This document shows, one piece after another, positions 27,639 to 40,700 of a stretch of 64,000 nt of DNA. The first letter of the stretch is position 1, and every line of letters begins with the position of its first letter. Source of the DNA: Daucus carota subsp. sativus (lineage: Eukaryota > Streptophyta > Magnoliopsida > Apiales > Apiaceae); assembly GCF_001625215.2 (NCBI RefSeq), contig NC_030385.2, positions 26,467,135 through 26,531,134 of the forward strand. Direction: 5' to 3'. The position numbers were made by a program, and so were the translations under genes. The notes under the pieces are model-generated. The model saw only the letters and a program-made list of their open reading frames with translations. It ran no database searches and was not told the origin of the DNA.

Positions 27639-29279
27639 ATGGCTGCTAATTATGTTTCTTGTTCTTCAAACTTCAAGATTCTAGTTTTATCACTTTCCCT
27701 TTTGGTCAATCTCTCTGTATCCACTTTCATTTCAGGTATGTGATTTTTTTTATTTTATTTTTTTGTGTTCTTATTGCGATGTAATTGCTAGATTTAGTTT
27801 GCTTCTATAATTATCAGCAGGTCTTGTATAATCTGATGTCTCTCTAATTGGTAAATGTTGTGTGTAAACTTTTCAGATGATATCTTTGGATCTCAAGCAT
27901 CGGTAGGGCGCAATTTGCTACAAGCCAAACAAGGTATTAATTTCATGTTGGTTATAGTTTTTGTGGTTTGTATATGCTTTAATTGCGTTAAAAGTGTAAG
28001 ATCTATATAGTGGATGATACTAACAATTGAAGGTTTTGGCATAGCTGGTTTTAGAATATGATTTTAGAGCCAAGGTTTAGGAAATGTTGATGCTCCGTGT
28101 TATTGATGTCTTGTTTGCTTTTTCTTAACAGTTTTTGCTCTTCTAGTCTTTCAGCTTTTAGTTTAATCCAGCAAGGCATTTGAATAGCGCAGAAAGATTA
28201 GCTAAAAGAACTATATAACTGCAAACTCGAGACTTTCTAAGCATCATAAATTTTAGCTGAAGTTAGACTCGTTTAAATTATGTGTCAACAGTTTAATACA
28301 AGAAAGTAGATGTTCCAAAGTACTCCAAGCCATCTGGCATTTATCATGGAGACTCTGCTTAGTTTTCTGTCTAGTTGCAGCTACAATTTTGAGGACGTCA
28401 CATTATGGTCTACTGGAGATTAGATAGGAGGGAAACCTGTACTATTAGGCAGAGTTTATATTACGAGACCCCTAAAGGCATGGAGCAATGAGCACCACTG
28501 CATTGTGACAGCAGTGATATCCCAATATTATGCTCTCAATGTTTTCAAGGACACAAATCAGCTTAACTTTTTAGTCAAAAACTCAGCTAAAAGGTGTGTG
28601 AACTTTAAAGATCTGGATTTTCACCCGAAAGCCTCTTTCACTGCTTATGAATGCCCTTCGACATGTTTCGTGTCCTAACAGAATATATTTCATCTATCAT
28701 ACAAGTTTAGTATCTCCGAACCACAACATAATAGTATGTGCTCGGTTTTGTTATAGATGAACCTCTCACAAGCAATTACCAGTTTACTCTGTTGTATAAA
28801 GCAATTTTATTTCGCAATTACTCTTATATTGTGTGCTTTATGCAGTTAAGCTTAGTATTCTGCTTAAATATAAATTTGGTTCACTGACAAATTCCTCTTT
28901 CGTTTTATGTGCAGCTTGCCCAGTTAACTTTGAGTTTCAGAACTACACCGTCATAACTAGTCAATGCAAAGGACCCCGATACCTACCCAAACCTTGTTGT
29001 GATTCTTTCAAGGAATTTGCTTGCCCTTACACGGAAGAGTTGAATGACTTATCAAATAATTGTGCTTCAACAATGTTCAGCTACATCAACGTCTATGGAA
29101 AGTATCCACCAGGCCTGTTTTCCAGTTTCTGCAGGGAAGGGAAGGACGGACTTGATTGCACTGAATACTTCAAAGAAGATTCAGCTAATGATGCAAGTGG
29201 CCGTCATAACATAGGAAATCGATTTCAGTTGATAATGTTAACGGCAGCTTGTCTTGTTGCATTATTTCAAATGTTATGA
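27639..29279 (+). CDS. LLG1: LORELEI-like GPI-anchored protein, downstream tandem copy
   Basis: Exons 27639-27735, 27877-27933 and 28915-29279 encode 172 residues. Role and layout are as for the first copy: signal peptide (FKILVLSLSLLVNLSVS), linker DDIFGSQASVGRNLLQAKQ, eight-cysteine domain (ACPVNFEFQNYTVITSQCKG, PCC, ACPYTEELNDLSNNC, TMFSYINVYGKYPPGLFSSF) and a hydrophobic tail (LIMLTAACLVALFQML). Compared with Arabidopsis LLG1 from memory, this copy is the closer of the two, keeping YGKYPPGLF. Intron 2 is about 980 bp. Both copies look intact, so they may have divided roles between tissues or partners. Which is the functional LLG1 and which resembles LORELEI or LLG2/3 cannot be settled by eye. 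Confidence 0.93.
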
Positions 29280-30130
29280 AAGCTTTAAAGGTTGGTTGTT
29301 GATGCATATATTGTTTTATTTTCTTGGCCTTGTGAAAGGTCAGAGTTTCTTCTTACATGAACTGAAGTCCATATTCTTTTTTCCTTTTCTGGCGAAATTT
29401 GTGTAGTTTTATTGTAATGCAGCTATTGGGTTTGACCTTTATGCTTTTCTCTTTGCCGGAATTTTTAAGAAGATACAGTCGCGATTATGCAACTCATAAA
29501 CAGTTTACCCATTGTTAATGGTTATTGGTTACGAATGCAGCGCGACTTTCTGACAGATATGCATCTCTGAAGACTGAACCCTAGTGTCCTGGTTCTTCTT
29601 AAACAGATAATTCCTTGAGAATTTTCATCTCTCCCATACCAGAATTTTCTGAGGGGAAAGTTGTCATCCATCCGGTCCGTATCCATCCTCAGAAGATATT
29701 ATGTTCCCAAAGCGGTGTGAAATGTACTGTTTTTTGTTGAGCTAAAAATGTATACAAGTATGAAAAACATCACCATTTACTTTTTAATCTTATACAAGTG
29801 TTTTAACCTTCATTTTGCAAATCACTCTACCTCCCAAATTACTCTACCTTGCAAGGAAGCTGTTAAATATTAATGTAAAAAACGCTTTGAATGGAACTTA
29901 TGGAGAAATATAATTAAATAAACTGTTATGTGGTGTTTATCTTTGATCTATACTCTATAGGCAAGTTTACAAAGTTCTTGCCTGCATACTTTCTTTTTGT
30001 ACTACCTCTATCCTTCATGATACACATTTATTTGGTGACAAATCTGGAAAGTTTATACACTAAAGACTAATACAGTTCATGAACTTCTAGTAAAAATAAG
30101 TTCATACTCTCTTCAGATCACTAGTCTGCT
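29280..30130. other. Convergent intergenic region between LLG and ARP8
   Basis: The two genes end towards each other here, so both 3' UTRs and polyadenylation signals should lie in this 0.85 kb. No further gene is seen. Confidence 0.5.
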
Positions 30131-31290
30131 TTACCATATACGGTTGTGAAGAGATTTATATCGAAATTGCTTCTTAGTCATGCACCAAGAACCTGGAAAG
30201 GTGCTCAACTGTAAAAAACAAATGACAACTTATAAGAAATGATCTGATCTGGTCCATAAACCCTATGCAACAAGTATTCTTTCCTTAAAAAAAAAATCCT
30301 TTCCCAAGAAAAATACAACAAATTACTCTAATTAATTCAGGTTTCAAGCAAGTGCATGGCAAGCAGTCAGTATCCTACATATGTCAGGATATTTAGATGG
30401 TACAGTAGCTTACATTGCTAACAAGCTTTGCCCCATGCCATGCAGAATCCGCACCATATGGAGGAGGGATAACTCTGATTCCATTAGACATGGACGGAAA
30501 GTATCCACGTAGTTCCTTCTCTAGCCTTTCTGGTAAACAATAAGGAAGGATGTCATTAAGTTTTGCAAAGCATCTGCAACTCAATTCTTTATTTTCAAAG
30601 CATCTTTTTCAATTATTTTTTATTAAAGCAGCATCAATTTTCTCTTCAAACTTTACTATTGCTGTTTTAAGCTAAGACGCTTTAGGGAAAAAGTTTGGAC
30701 TAATTTTACATTTTAATCTGTTGAGTTTGTATTTTTTCAATGGTCTCAAAATCATTAAAACCAAGTTCGTCTAGATACACTGTACCTGCTAGTCCAGGTA
30801 AACATGCACTTCCCCCGGCTAAAACTATAGTCTTAAACCAACCTTCATCATCAATATCTGCAGATAGGCAATGGTCCATGCAAAGTGCCACTGCCTGTTG
30901 CACACCCATTGCAAGCCTACATCAAAGGGAAATTAGAATCAGAGACACGAAATGGAAGTAAAAGAAAAGCGGAAATGTGATCAAAGGCAACATGTAATGG
31001 GCTAAGGTGCAAGTTTTGGCAATCTGGTGAGTGGTGAGTATGTGGACAATTATATTTAGAAGATAGGAAATACATTGGTTTTTCAGGATAGTTTAACCGT
31101 CAATGTTATCCATAATTTTATTCCCCACTCCTCCCTTTAAGTAAAGGTTGATGCTTGTTGACCAACTCAAATCCCGTTGACAACTCATGAAAAGGACCGG
31201 GGAAGGAAGAATGACATGGATACGCTCGATTTTAAAAGATTTCACATGTTTAATACTTATGGGAGAAGTTGTAGGGCAATAACCTCAGCG

Positions 31291-31332
<42 letters not shown>

Positions 31333-32628
31333 GGAAAAACAAGTTTGGAACAATTCTGACAAATGCCATATCCAAATTAATATCAGGATACAGAGGGAAG
31401 GGAAACAATACCAAATTCACCAAATTCTTAAGTAATAAGACAGCAAGGAGATGTGTACGTACAATCCTGCAATACGTGGCTGAAATAGGATTTCTCCTGT
31501 TTGAAAACGTTCTTTAGAAAGTGTAAACAAACCATCTGATGCTACTTCAAAGGATGCCTTTGTATCTTTGGATAATTCAGCTTCATAATCAAGGGCAACG
31601 TAACAGAGATTCTGTATGCCATTCAACCAAGAAACATCAGGCAACATGTATTTCTTTTCTTCCTAGTGCAAGATGCAAATGCGGTGTAAGATTAAGATGA
31701 TAAAGCCTTGAATATAACACAACTTATTATATGTGAAAATGTTTAAGGTTTGTTCGAGGAAAGAGGTTGATGGTCATTGTAATTCACACCTACACAGACA
31801 ACCTCTCCGCCTTTTCTAATCTTATGGACGCTAAACATCTAGAATTAATCCAGTCCTAGAAGCTACACTACAATATCTATATTAGTCATCTGCTCTTCGT
31901 TGTTTCTCACATGGGAATCCTAAACTCACTTCAATATCCAAATTGTATTTTATCCTTTGTACGACTGTGAATAAACATGTAAATGAGCACTGATCATTGA
32001 CCAGGATGTCATCTGGACCAGAATTTTACAGAGGCTTAGAAAAGGAAAGATGTACTCATGTACATTGACCAGATCACTACTTACATTAATCTACCCACTA
32101 TGTATCTTGAGGTTTTTTATAATTTATAACAATCACAAGCTTAATGTGATTAGTGAAGAAGCATTGATCTTTTTAGCATGTTGCATTATTATATTTTTAT
32201 TAGATGAGACAAAGGCTTTTGACTCTTATTACATATTAACATATTTGCCCTCGAAATATCGCCATCGACTTCCCCTCAGTACACATGAACCTTTGAAGAA
32301 CTTGTTGTCGATTCTGGTGGTGGCGGTGGTGGGGGAGATAGTGGAGGTGATGGACATGGAAAGAGCAGGAACATGGACGAGGTGATGGAGATGGCTGCTC
32401 AGATTTCCGGAGCATATGAAACTGCTGCAATCCATTACTCTGCAGGGGTTTTGGAGATGACGGAGGTGGGGGATTGAGATGGCGCGCGGAGGTAGAGGTG
32501 GCAGTGGCTGAGGTCGAGATGAAGGCGGATGGGTAGGTGGAGAAATTAGTGATATTTGTTTTAGAAATTAGTGGTATTCCATATGGGTTTTCAGTTTGGA
32601 AAATAAGGGAGTTTGTAGTAGAATAAGA

Positions 32629-32715
<87 letters not shown>

Positions 32716-33522
32716 TGCACTTCACACAGAACACTTTAAAAAAAGAACAACACAGAACACTGTCATAACACTTCATTTTTCACAAATAATTATTTGTTAA
32801 GAGCAAGTCCAATAGGTTACTTATATGATGTCCTAAACTCACATTTAGGTAATGTGTCAAAAAAAATGCACTCCATGTTATCCTAAATCACTAGCACAAC
32901 CTTAATTCTCCTAGCCATTACCTATTTATAAGTAACCCCTAGCCATTACCTATTTAATATTTATGAATAAAATAATCATCTCTCTCCTTCTTTCTTTGTC
33001 TATTCTCTCCTTTTCCCCTTCTCTCTCTCTAATTTATTATTAAAATAATCTTGGGAGAACAAATATAGGGATTACTATTGGAGTTGACACTAAAAATAGA
33101 TTACCTAAATCACTAAGACATACTAGCACTCATTATTTTATATTATTTATAAGTAATAGGATATGTAACCTATTGGACTTGCTCTAAGGTTATAACTACA
33201 TAGCTAAACACTAATTAAACTTAATATAAGAAATCTAACATCCAAACTCATTTAAATTATTGATATGAAATATTATAGATACCAGAACATAATCCAGAAT
33301 AGAATCATATAAATATATTTTTTGCACGATTATTTTACATAGAATCATGTTATTTTTGATAAATATTTATTATTAAACATGGTGGATACCATTATCATTC
33401 ATAATAAAACGTTATTCAGCTTAAAATTTGAATTTAATTCAAGTTTTAGATGAGATTCTATATTTGATTCTAAAGTGTTCTGTGTTGTTTTTTTTTTAAC
33501 AGTGTTCTGTTTTGAGCAATGG

Positions 33523-33594
<72 letters not shown>

Positions 33595-34706
33595 CATATA
33601 TATATATATATAGGCAAGTGCCCAAATGGAAACCCCAACTAATGTGAGATATGAGATCTAATCTCAGCCCCACATTTTTATCACTAAATCAAATCACAAC
33701 CACACATTTATATTTTAACATTTTCTTTTATTACACTCTCTCTCTTCCCTCCCACCTCCCACTGCCAACTATCGACTGCCCACCTCCACCCTCTACTGCC
33801 ATCCGCCACTACCCATTGCTGCTACAGCGACGCAACCACCAGATCTGCTACAACTTCGTCGTAGTCGAGGCGGCGACCTCGTCTCCATCCACGCACACAA
33901 AAAACACAGATCTCCATCTCTCCCTCTCCATCTCTCTCGCAAGAAACGCGATTGCTGCCTCCCCTCTAAAAGCCCCGTCCTTATTCTTCCATTTTGTTTC
34001 TTCTCTATTCATCGCCGATCCACATCACCTCCGATTTCGATACTCCGATCTGGAGATGGTATTGGTGGAGGTTCAGTGATTTTTGTTTTTACGGTGGTGA
34101 TTTCATTTTGTTGATGGTGTTTGTTTGTGGTGCTTTATAATTAATATAGTAATTTTTGTTATGGTCGGAGTTAATGATGGATATGGGGTAGAAATAGAGG
34201 TTGGATGTAGTGAATGGGAGAGAGCGTGTGAATGTAGAGAGAGAGAGAGAGGAGGTTGAGAGAGACAGTGAAGAAGCTGATGAATTGGAAATGATGATTT
34301 TCTAGTTGTGTTTTTGATTTTTTCCGATCGTGATTTTGTTTTGTATTTGGTGATTTTTCGGATTTGGGGGTGGCAATGGTGGTTTGTAGCTGGTGGTGGT
34401 GTGGTGATTTTAATTTTCTCGCGTTGATTTTTAATTTTCTGGCGGTGATTTCTAATTTTCTGGTGGTGGTTTTATGTTTTCCGGTGGTGATTTTATGTTT
34501 GCCGGCGGTGATTTTCTGGTGGTTGCCGGAGCTGGTGGTGGTGGTCAGCGGTGGTTGAAGGTGATGGGTAGTTGAATTAGAAGATGGTGAAATATTAAAA
34601 TATTAAATGAATGGTGAGAGATGAATATAATGTATTTAAATGAGTGGCTGAGATTAGATCTCATATCTCACCAAAAGATTGGTTCTCACTGGAGCATGAC
34701 TCTTGA

Positions 34707-34762
<56 letters not shown>

Positions 34763-37700
34763 CCATATATGGGTTGCACTCCACAATGAACACTTTAAAA
34801 AAAGAACAACAAAGAACACTACCATAACACTTTATTTTTCATAAAAAATAATTTGTTAAGATTATGATTTCATAATTAAACACCAATTAAACATAATATA
34901 TGAAATCTAACATCCAAATTATTAATATGAAATATTGTAGAATCCAGAATAGTTACCAGAACAGAATCCAGAATAGAATCATGTATATATATTTTGCATG
35001 ATTAATATTACATAGAATCATGTTATTTTTAATCCATATTTATTGCTAAACATGTTAAATATTATTATTATTCATAATAAAAGATTAATTAGCTTAAAAT
35101 TCGAATTTAATTCAAGTTTAAAATGAGATTTCATAAGTGATTCTAAAGTGTTCTTTGTTCTTTTAATGGTGTTCTTCTTTGAGCAATGCCATGTATATAT
35201 ATATATATTATGGCTGATAATCAAATACAAACCACTAAACGCGAACTTTAAATACTTTAAATATGAACCAAGAGAAACTAGACCTATATGACATCACCCA
35301 CCCATACATGTCATCATCACCTACCCGGGCCTCACCCGGGGACGTATCTAGGATTTCGAACTCATGGGGGCAAAATTTCTAAAATTTTAAACTCATGGGA
35401 GAAACTATAAGACAGAGAAATTTTTTCCTTGATTGGAGTTCTTTTGCTTTTTAAAAATGCATGGAAAACAGGGAGGGAGCTGCTTAACAGCGTGTTCTTA
35501 GACAGCAAAAGCCTTGGATGAGCAAAAACGTTCAAAAACAAGAAGTGCAACATGCAAAAATTGAACCATGGCAACTCTAATATCCAACTCCCTCCTCAAC
35601 CATTGGGGCAAGGATGTATTTAGCAAAACTTTTCTCCTGAAATATACTGAACACTAAACAATCTACTGAGGGCAAGTACCCCCACTGCCCCCAGTGTGGA
35701 TACGTCCCTGGCCTCACTCCCGACCCCACTCAATCCACCTCCGGCCCACCAAAGCCTCACTAAGACTCCGGACAGGACCAGAGGAGCTCCAGACAAGCTT
35801 AAGAACCAATACTTTACCCCACCCCCCTTCCCATTAGGGCCCAACCCGTCCACTAGGCCCCACCTAGGCCTTGCCAAGGCCCACCTCGAGGTCCATTCTC
35901 GAGACCCACAAACCTTCCCATACTTTTAAAAGCATTATATATTATATTTAACAATAGTATGTGGAGTAGATTTGAATATATTTTTTTTGATACGTTTTAC
36001 ACGACTTGTGATTAGGTTTGAAGACAAGTGTGTGTCTTCCTACACTTATGACGTGTATTTTTTAACACTTTAACTCTTAGAAGAGTTACTGGGTTACCAT
36101 ATTTGTTGAATCCTCAAAGTGAAGGCATGTGTGTGTATATATATTTACTAGTATGCTTGCCCGTGAGGCCGTGACGCATGGGCGGGCATAAATTTTTCTA
36201 ATAAGAATTTCAATAAGTCTCCCCCATTTATTTGCTTCTTCTTTGTATGCTCCATATCTTTCATTCAAAAGCCCTGCCCTGTCTTCTCCGCTGATACGCA
36301 TATATCTCAACTCTCTTTAGGTATGCTTCTACATTATTGTACTTTGTTATTTTGGTGTTTCATTGTTTGCATGCAACTGATATGTACTTTTGTGTTCTAA
36401 TTTATATACAGCTATGGAATCTTCGGGTCCAATTGTGCCTTCTCCGTTGAAGGCATGTGTGTGTGTGTATACACGTATATGTATATATATGCATTCATAC
36501 ATATAGCACTCTCTTATATCTCATGTAGTCCTCAGCTCCCATTGATACATAAAGATATATAAAAAAATTGAAAGATGTTATTATAGATTTCAAATAGAAT
36601 GATCTGGCTGTTCTTTAGAATCTGGGAAAGGGCATTTTCACAAAAAATTACAAAAAAAGTTCAAATTGTACATATGCCAAACTTTTGGTGTTAAAATGAA
36701 AGCTTTAAATCTATTCACTCAAGGCTTCATGTGTAGAACGGGGATATTTCAAGGGTCAACAAAAAATCCAAAACAAAATGTGATACAGTTTTACCGTCCA
36801 TTTAGGACAGACACACCAACCTAGAGACAATTACTGAAAGGCCTCTGCATATTCACGTGAACACCCAACTTGTATAAGATTAATACCCAACCAAAAAACT
36901 TGCCCTTAAATAATTTCAAAGAAAGATAAGATAAAATTGTGGCTATAATTATATTATATGATCCTGTGTGCTGTACACGCTAATTTTATCAGATAAAGAG
37001 AGATGTAATACATGAGAGAGGTACGGAGTCTGCTACCGTACTCACTAGTCACTACACCTAAATTTCATTTATTAAAAGTATGAAACATTAAAGGGTACAA
37101 TTATATATACAGTTTATACCTCTTTCAATGTGCGTACAGTATAGAGGGATCCAAAATTCATATTTCTCTGTTGCATCTGCTCCCTTAGGAATCCAGTAAG
37201 TTTTAAAGCTCCTATCCCGACAACTTCCACGCCTATCTTGCGCATAACTTTACCATGTAGAACTGTTAATGAAATTGACAATAATAAAAACGAAAGCTCA
37301 GATATGACGCAGAATCAGGGAAGAAAATCATAGATACATCAGTGAACAGAATATTGGCTTAATTATATGCATGACCATGACATGTGGATACACGATATGG
37401 GAGACTTGCACCATAAAAATTTATGAATATAGACATACTAAAATGAACAAAGGCTGTTTAAGAAAATAAACAAAGGCTGTTTAAGAAAATGAACAAGGCA
37501 AAATCTGAGTGTAAGCAATAAATTGCCTGGTCAAAAAATTTACAAAGACAATACTGTTTTGTAAGAAAGAAAAGAATGCTTGTCAAGAGAAAGAATTATA
37601 CTACACTAATGTCTGAGTTAGGAAGAGTAAAAGAAAACAAATGAAAAGGACAACTTACTTGGAACAACAGATGTTTGGTGGAAACCAATATTAACAACAA

Positions 37701-40700
37701 TGCCTGAAGTCCGCCTTGCCGCAAACAAAGCCAAAGTTGCCTACATCTCTTACAAGAATGGCATTAGGGTAATATATAAGTATGTCCTGCAAATAAAGTA
37801 AAAAATGCTCCCATAGAAAGTACTTAATGGAAATGTAGTTGAAAACATTCATTCCTAACATATTTCTCAGTTGTATCAATAGTATAACTTTCTACGTTAA
37901 TGACTGTGCAAGTGATACAGCCCCTGAAATTAATCGAAAGCAATAATGTGTGATATTTATTATCTTTCGATGAAAGACTCCAAAATACAATTGGTGATTG
38001 AAAGATCTACACGCTATTAAGCAAACAATGAGATTAACATACTTGCTATGCTGACACAATTTTTTCTTTGATGAATTATGTTGAAAATATTGTACTGAAA
38101 TTAAAAACATTAGGTCATTTAAATAATTAAACATGTTTTAATTACAGAAATTCGAATCACATTCCACGATTTGATGCTTGGTCAATAAGATTGGGGGCTT
38201 TATAATAAGCATGGTATACTATTTTTACAAATACTCTCTATCAACAATGTTTTTTTGCATTACTTTCAGTACTCTTTTCATATATATATATTTTCGTCTA
38301 AATACGGTCTCTGCAAAGTGCAACCTAAATCAACCAACTTCCCATCGTATATTTTTAAGTGTAACTTCAAAAAACTACATAAATAACTTAATGGTGATTT
38401 AAATAGAAACACATAATGCAAATAATGTGGCGATTTCTCTTAAATATACTAATATCTTCCGGATAAAAAAGGGTAAACCCAAGGAATTTAATTCAATTAA
38501 CAAAATATTTTTCATACTGGCAATCAGGTTAAATTACTTTACTATACTAAACTGAAAGTCATCATGAGCTTGATATTGTATTACAAATAACTTGCATTGA
38601 AGTTGTTCGTTTAAAGTGTAACTTATGCATAAAACTTCGCATGAAAGTTAATTCTGTAAACTATGGAATTTGATTATTACTTGTGATGACTGAGTATACA
38701 AGACCTATGAGGAGACTGCACATGTGTACTTGTTGCAAAATATTGTTTAGCACCCTTACTATTAGAATACATATCAATACACCATATAACCAAAATAGAC
38801 ACAGTAGCATTGTCAAGACCGTGTACTGACAAAACACAGAAGAAGTAACAATAATAATAATGGGTATTGTAAAGCTAGATTAGCTGTCATCAGTACAACT
38901 TTCTGAAAGATTTATACTCTGTTTTTACTGGCATGGTACATGAAGAGACAAATTCCATCTAATTTCAATTTTAATATTAAACTTTGCATTTTTCTTTTAC
39001 ATCAAGCTGAAGTTATAGAATAGAATTGTTCTACTTTACAGTACATTTTTACCTGATTGCAAACTAAGTGTATGAGCTCACTTTCAACTGTTTCAAGGAT
39101 ATTATTCATCACAACTCAAAATATAAAGTAATGGAGGACTTATCTATATACCATACAAAAACCTTTATACCTACTTTGTCGACTCAAAGGAGCAGACTGT
39201 TCTCTAGCATTGTAAGCCTAACAGATATCTCTCTTCTTTAGGTAACTAGAGGGCAAGAATTTGAGACTCAGTAGAGGCCTGTGGGTGTGGGTATTTAGAT
39301 TTCTGAAACTGACCTTTACCAAAAGAAAGAGAAAATCAGCAGAGACAAAAAAGGAAAAATATGGCCCTACACTACCTGGTTGATAGCAACAATAGCGGGA
39401 ACATCCATGCCATACAGAGCCAAGTACATGGCTTCCTTTAGCTGTCTTCTAGCCGCTTTAGCAGAGTCCGTATCTAAAAATATATTTGATACAAAAAATA
39501 AAATGATATGGGGAAAACAGGTAGGTCAATCGGACCAGCCATGACAGGAGAACTGTATACTCCCACTGGAATGGTAAACATGTTTCGAAAGTGATATGAT
39601 GCTACACACTAAGGTTTTACTTTGAAAATGATATATCCAGATATTGAAATAACAATGTTCTTCTCTCCATTTTGATTTATATCCTCATATCCATACGGAT
39701 ACACTGTTAGGGTACAATGAGAATTTATTATTATAAGAAACAAACCAAATTCCCGCTAAGGACAGACTTATAACAATTGTATAAATATACTCCCTCCGTC
39801 CCAACCATTTGTATACAAATGGTTGGGACACGGAGACCAAGAAATTGTGTGGGAAATGAATAAAGTTAGATGAAAAGTGGATATAGTGGTGGGACCCATT
39901 TATATTTAATAATAGATTTGCGATAGTGGAGGAAAGTAGTGGGTGTAATAGTGTTTATATTATTATAGAATGGAGATAGTGGAAGAAAGTGGTTGGTGTA
40001 ATTATATTTTATATTATAAAAATTTACTACTTTTGGAATGTATACAATTGGTGGGACGTCCCAAAAAGGAAACTGTATACAATTCATTGGGACAGAGGGA
40101 GTACTAAATAGTCAATCGAACTGATGGGTGGCTACTTCATTCTCATTTATTAGAATATGAAATTCAGGTAAACTTAAATAATAAAGTGCCGTTAACGGTA
40201 AATGAATATGCATACAGTACTATATAACACCATGCAACTCAAATAAAGAACTGACCATCATACTGGCATATTGGAACGGACACAACAACTGGATGCCTTG
40301 ATGACTTCACCTGCATCCTACAATTCAATCGTTCAACAAATATTTATGAAACTGTAACACAGATAAACAAAAAAAGAGAAGCAAATTCTTACTACCATAA
40401 TATTGTGTGATACTTCTATAATCATGATGAGAAATTAAACTAAAAGTTCAATATGAATTTTTTTTTTATGATATTATACATGTGAAGAATGAGCTACATT
40501 CTCTGTCAGGTACCAAACATGTGATCCTTATTATCTGAACACTTTGATTTGTCTTCCGACCTGTATCGACAGGACAAGAGAAATGGGTATGGGCATAAAA
40601 CCTGAATCTGATCGTTCGTACTAGATCTGGACACTGAGTTACAAAAATCTACTTCAAAATGTAATAAAAGGCTTCTTGAGAACTTGTTTATAGAGAACAA

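Noticed and set aside
31177..31359. Short plus-strand ORF with a polyproline run
   Set aside because: The proline run is only the 32-C homopolymer; the frame lies antisense inside an ARP8 intron and has no family resemblance.
32591..33638. Minus-strand ORFs with long IYIYIY runs
   Set aside because: They are translations of TA microsatellites.
33651..34079. 142-codon ORF in the 33613 element
   Set aside because: Low-complexity Pro/Ser/His-rich text from a repeat interior, with no conserved motif; it may be captured DNA but there is no evidence of a protein.
35620..35929. Overlapping ORFs on both strands in the C-rich segment
   Set aside because: Composition-driven frames partly inside a hAT-like element; Pro/Leu/Gly-rich without motifs.
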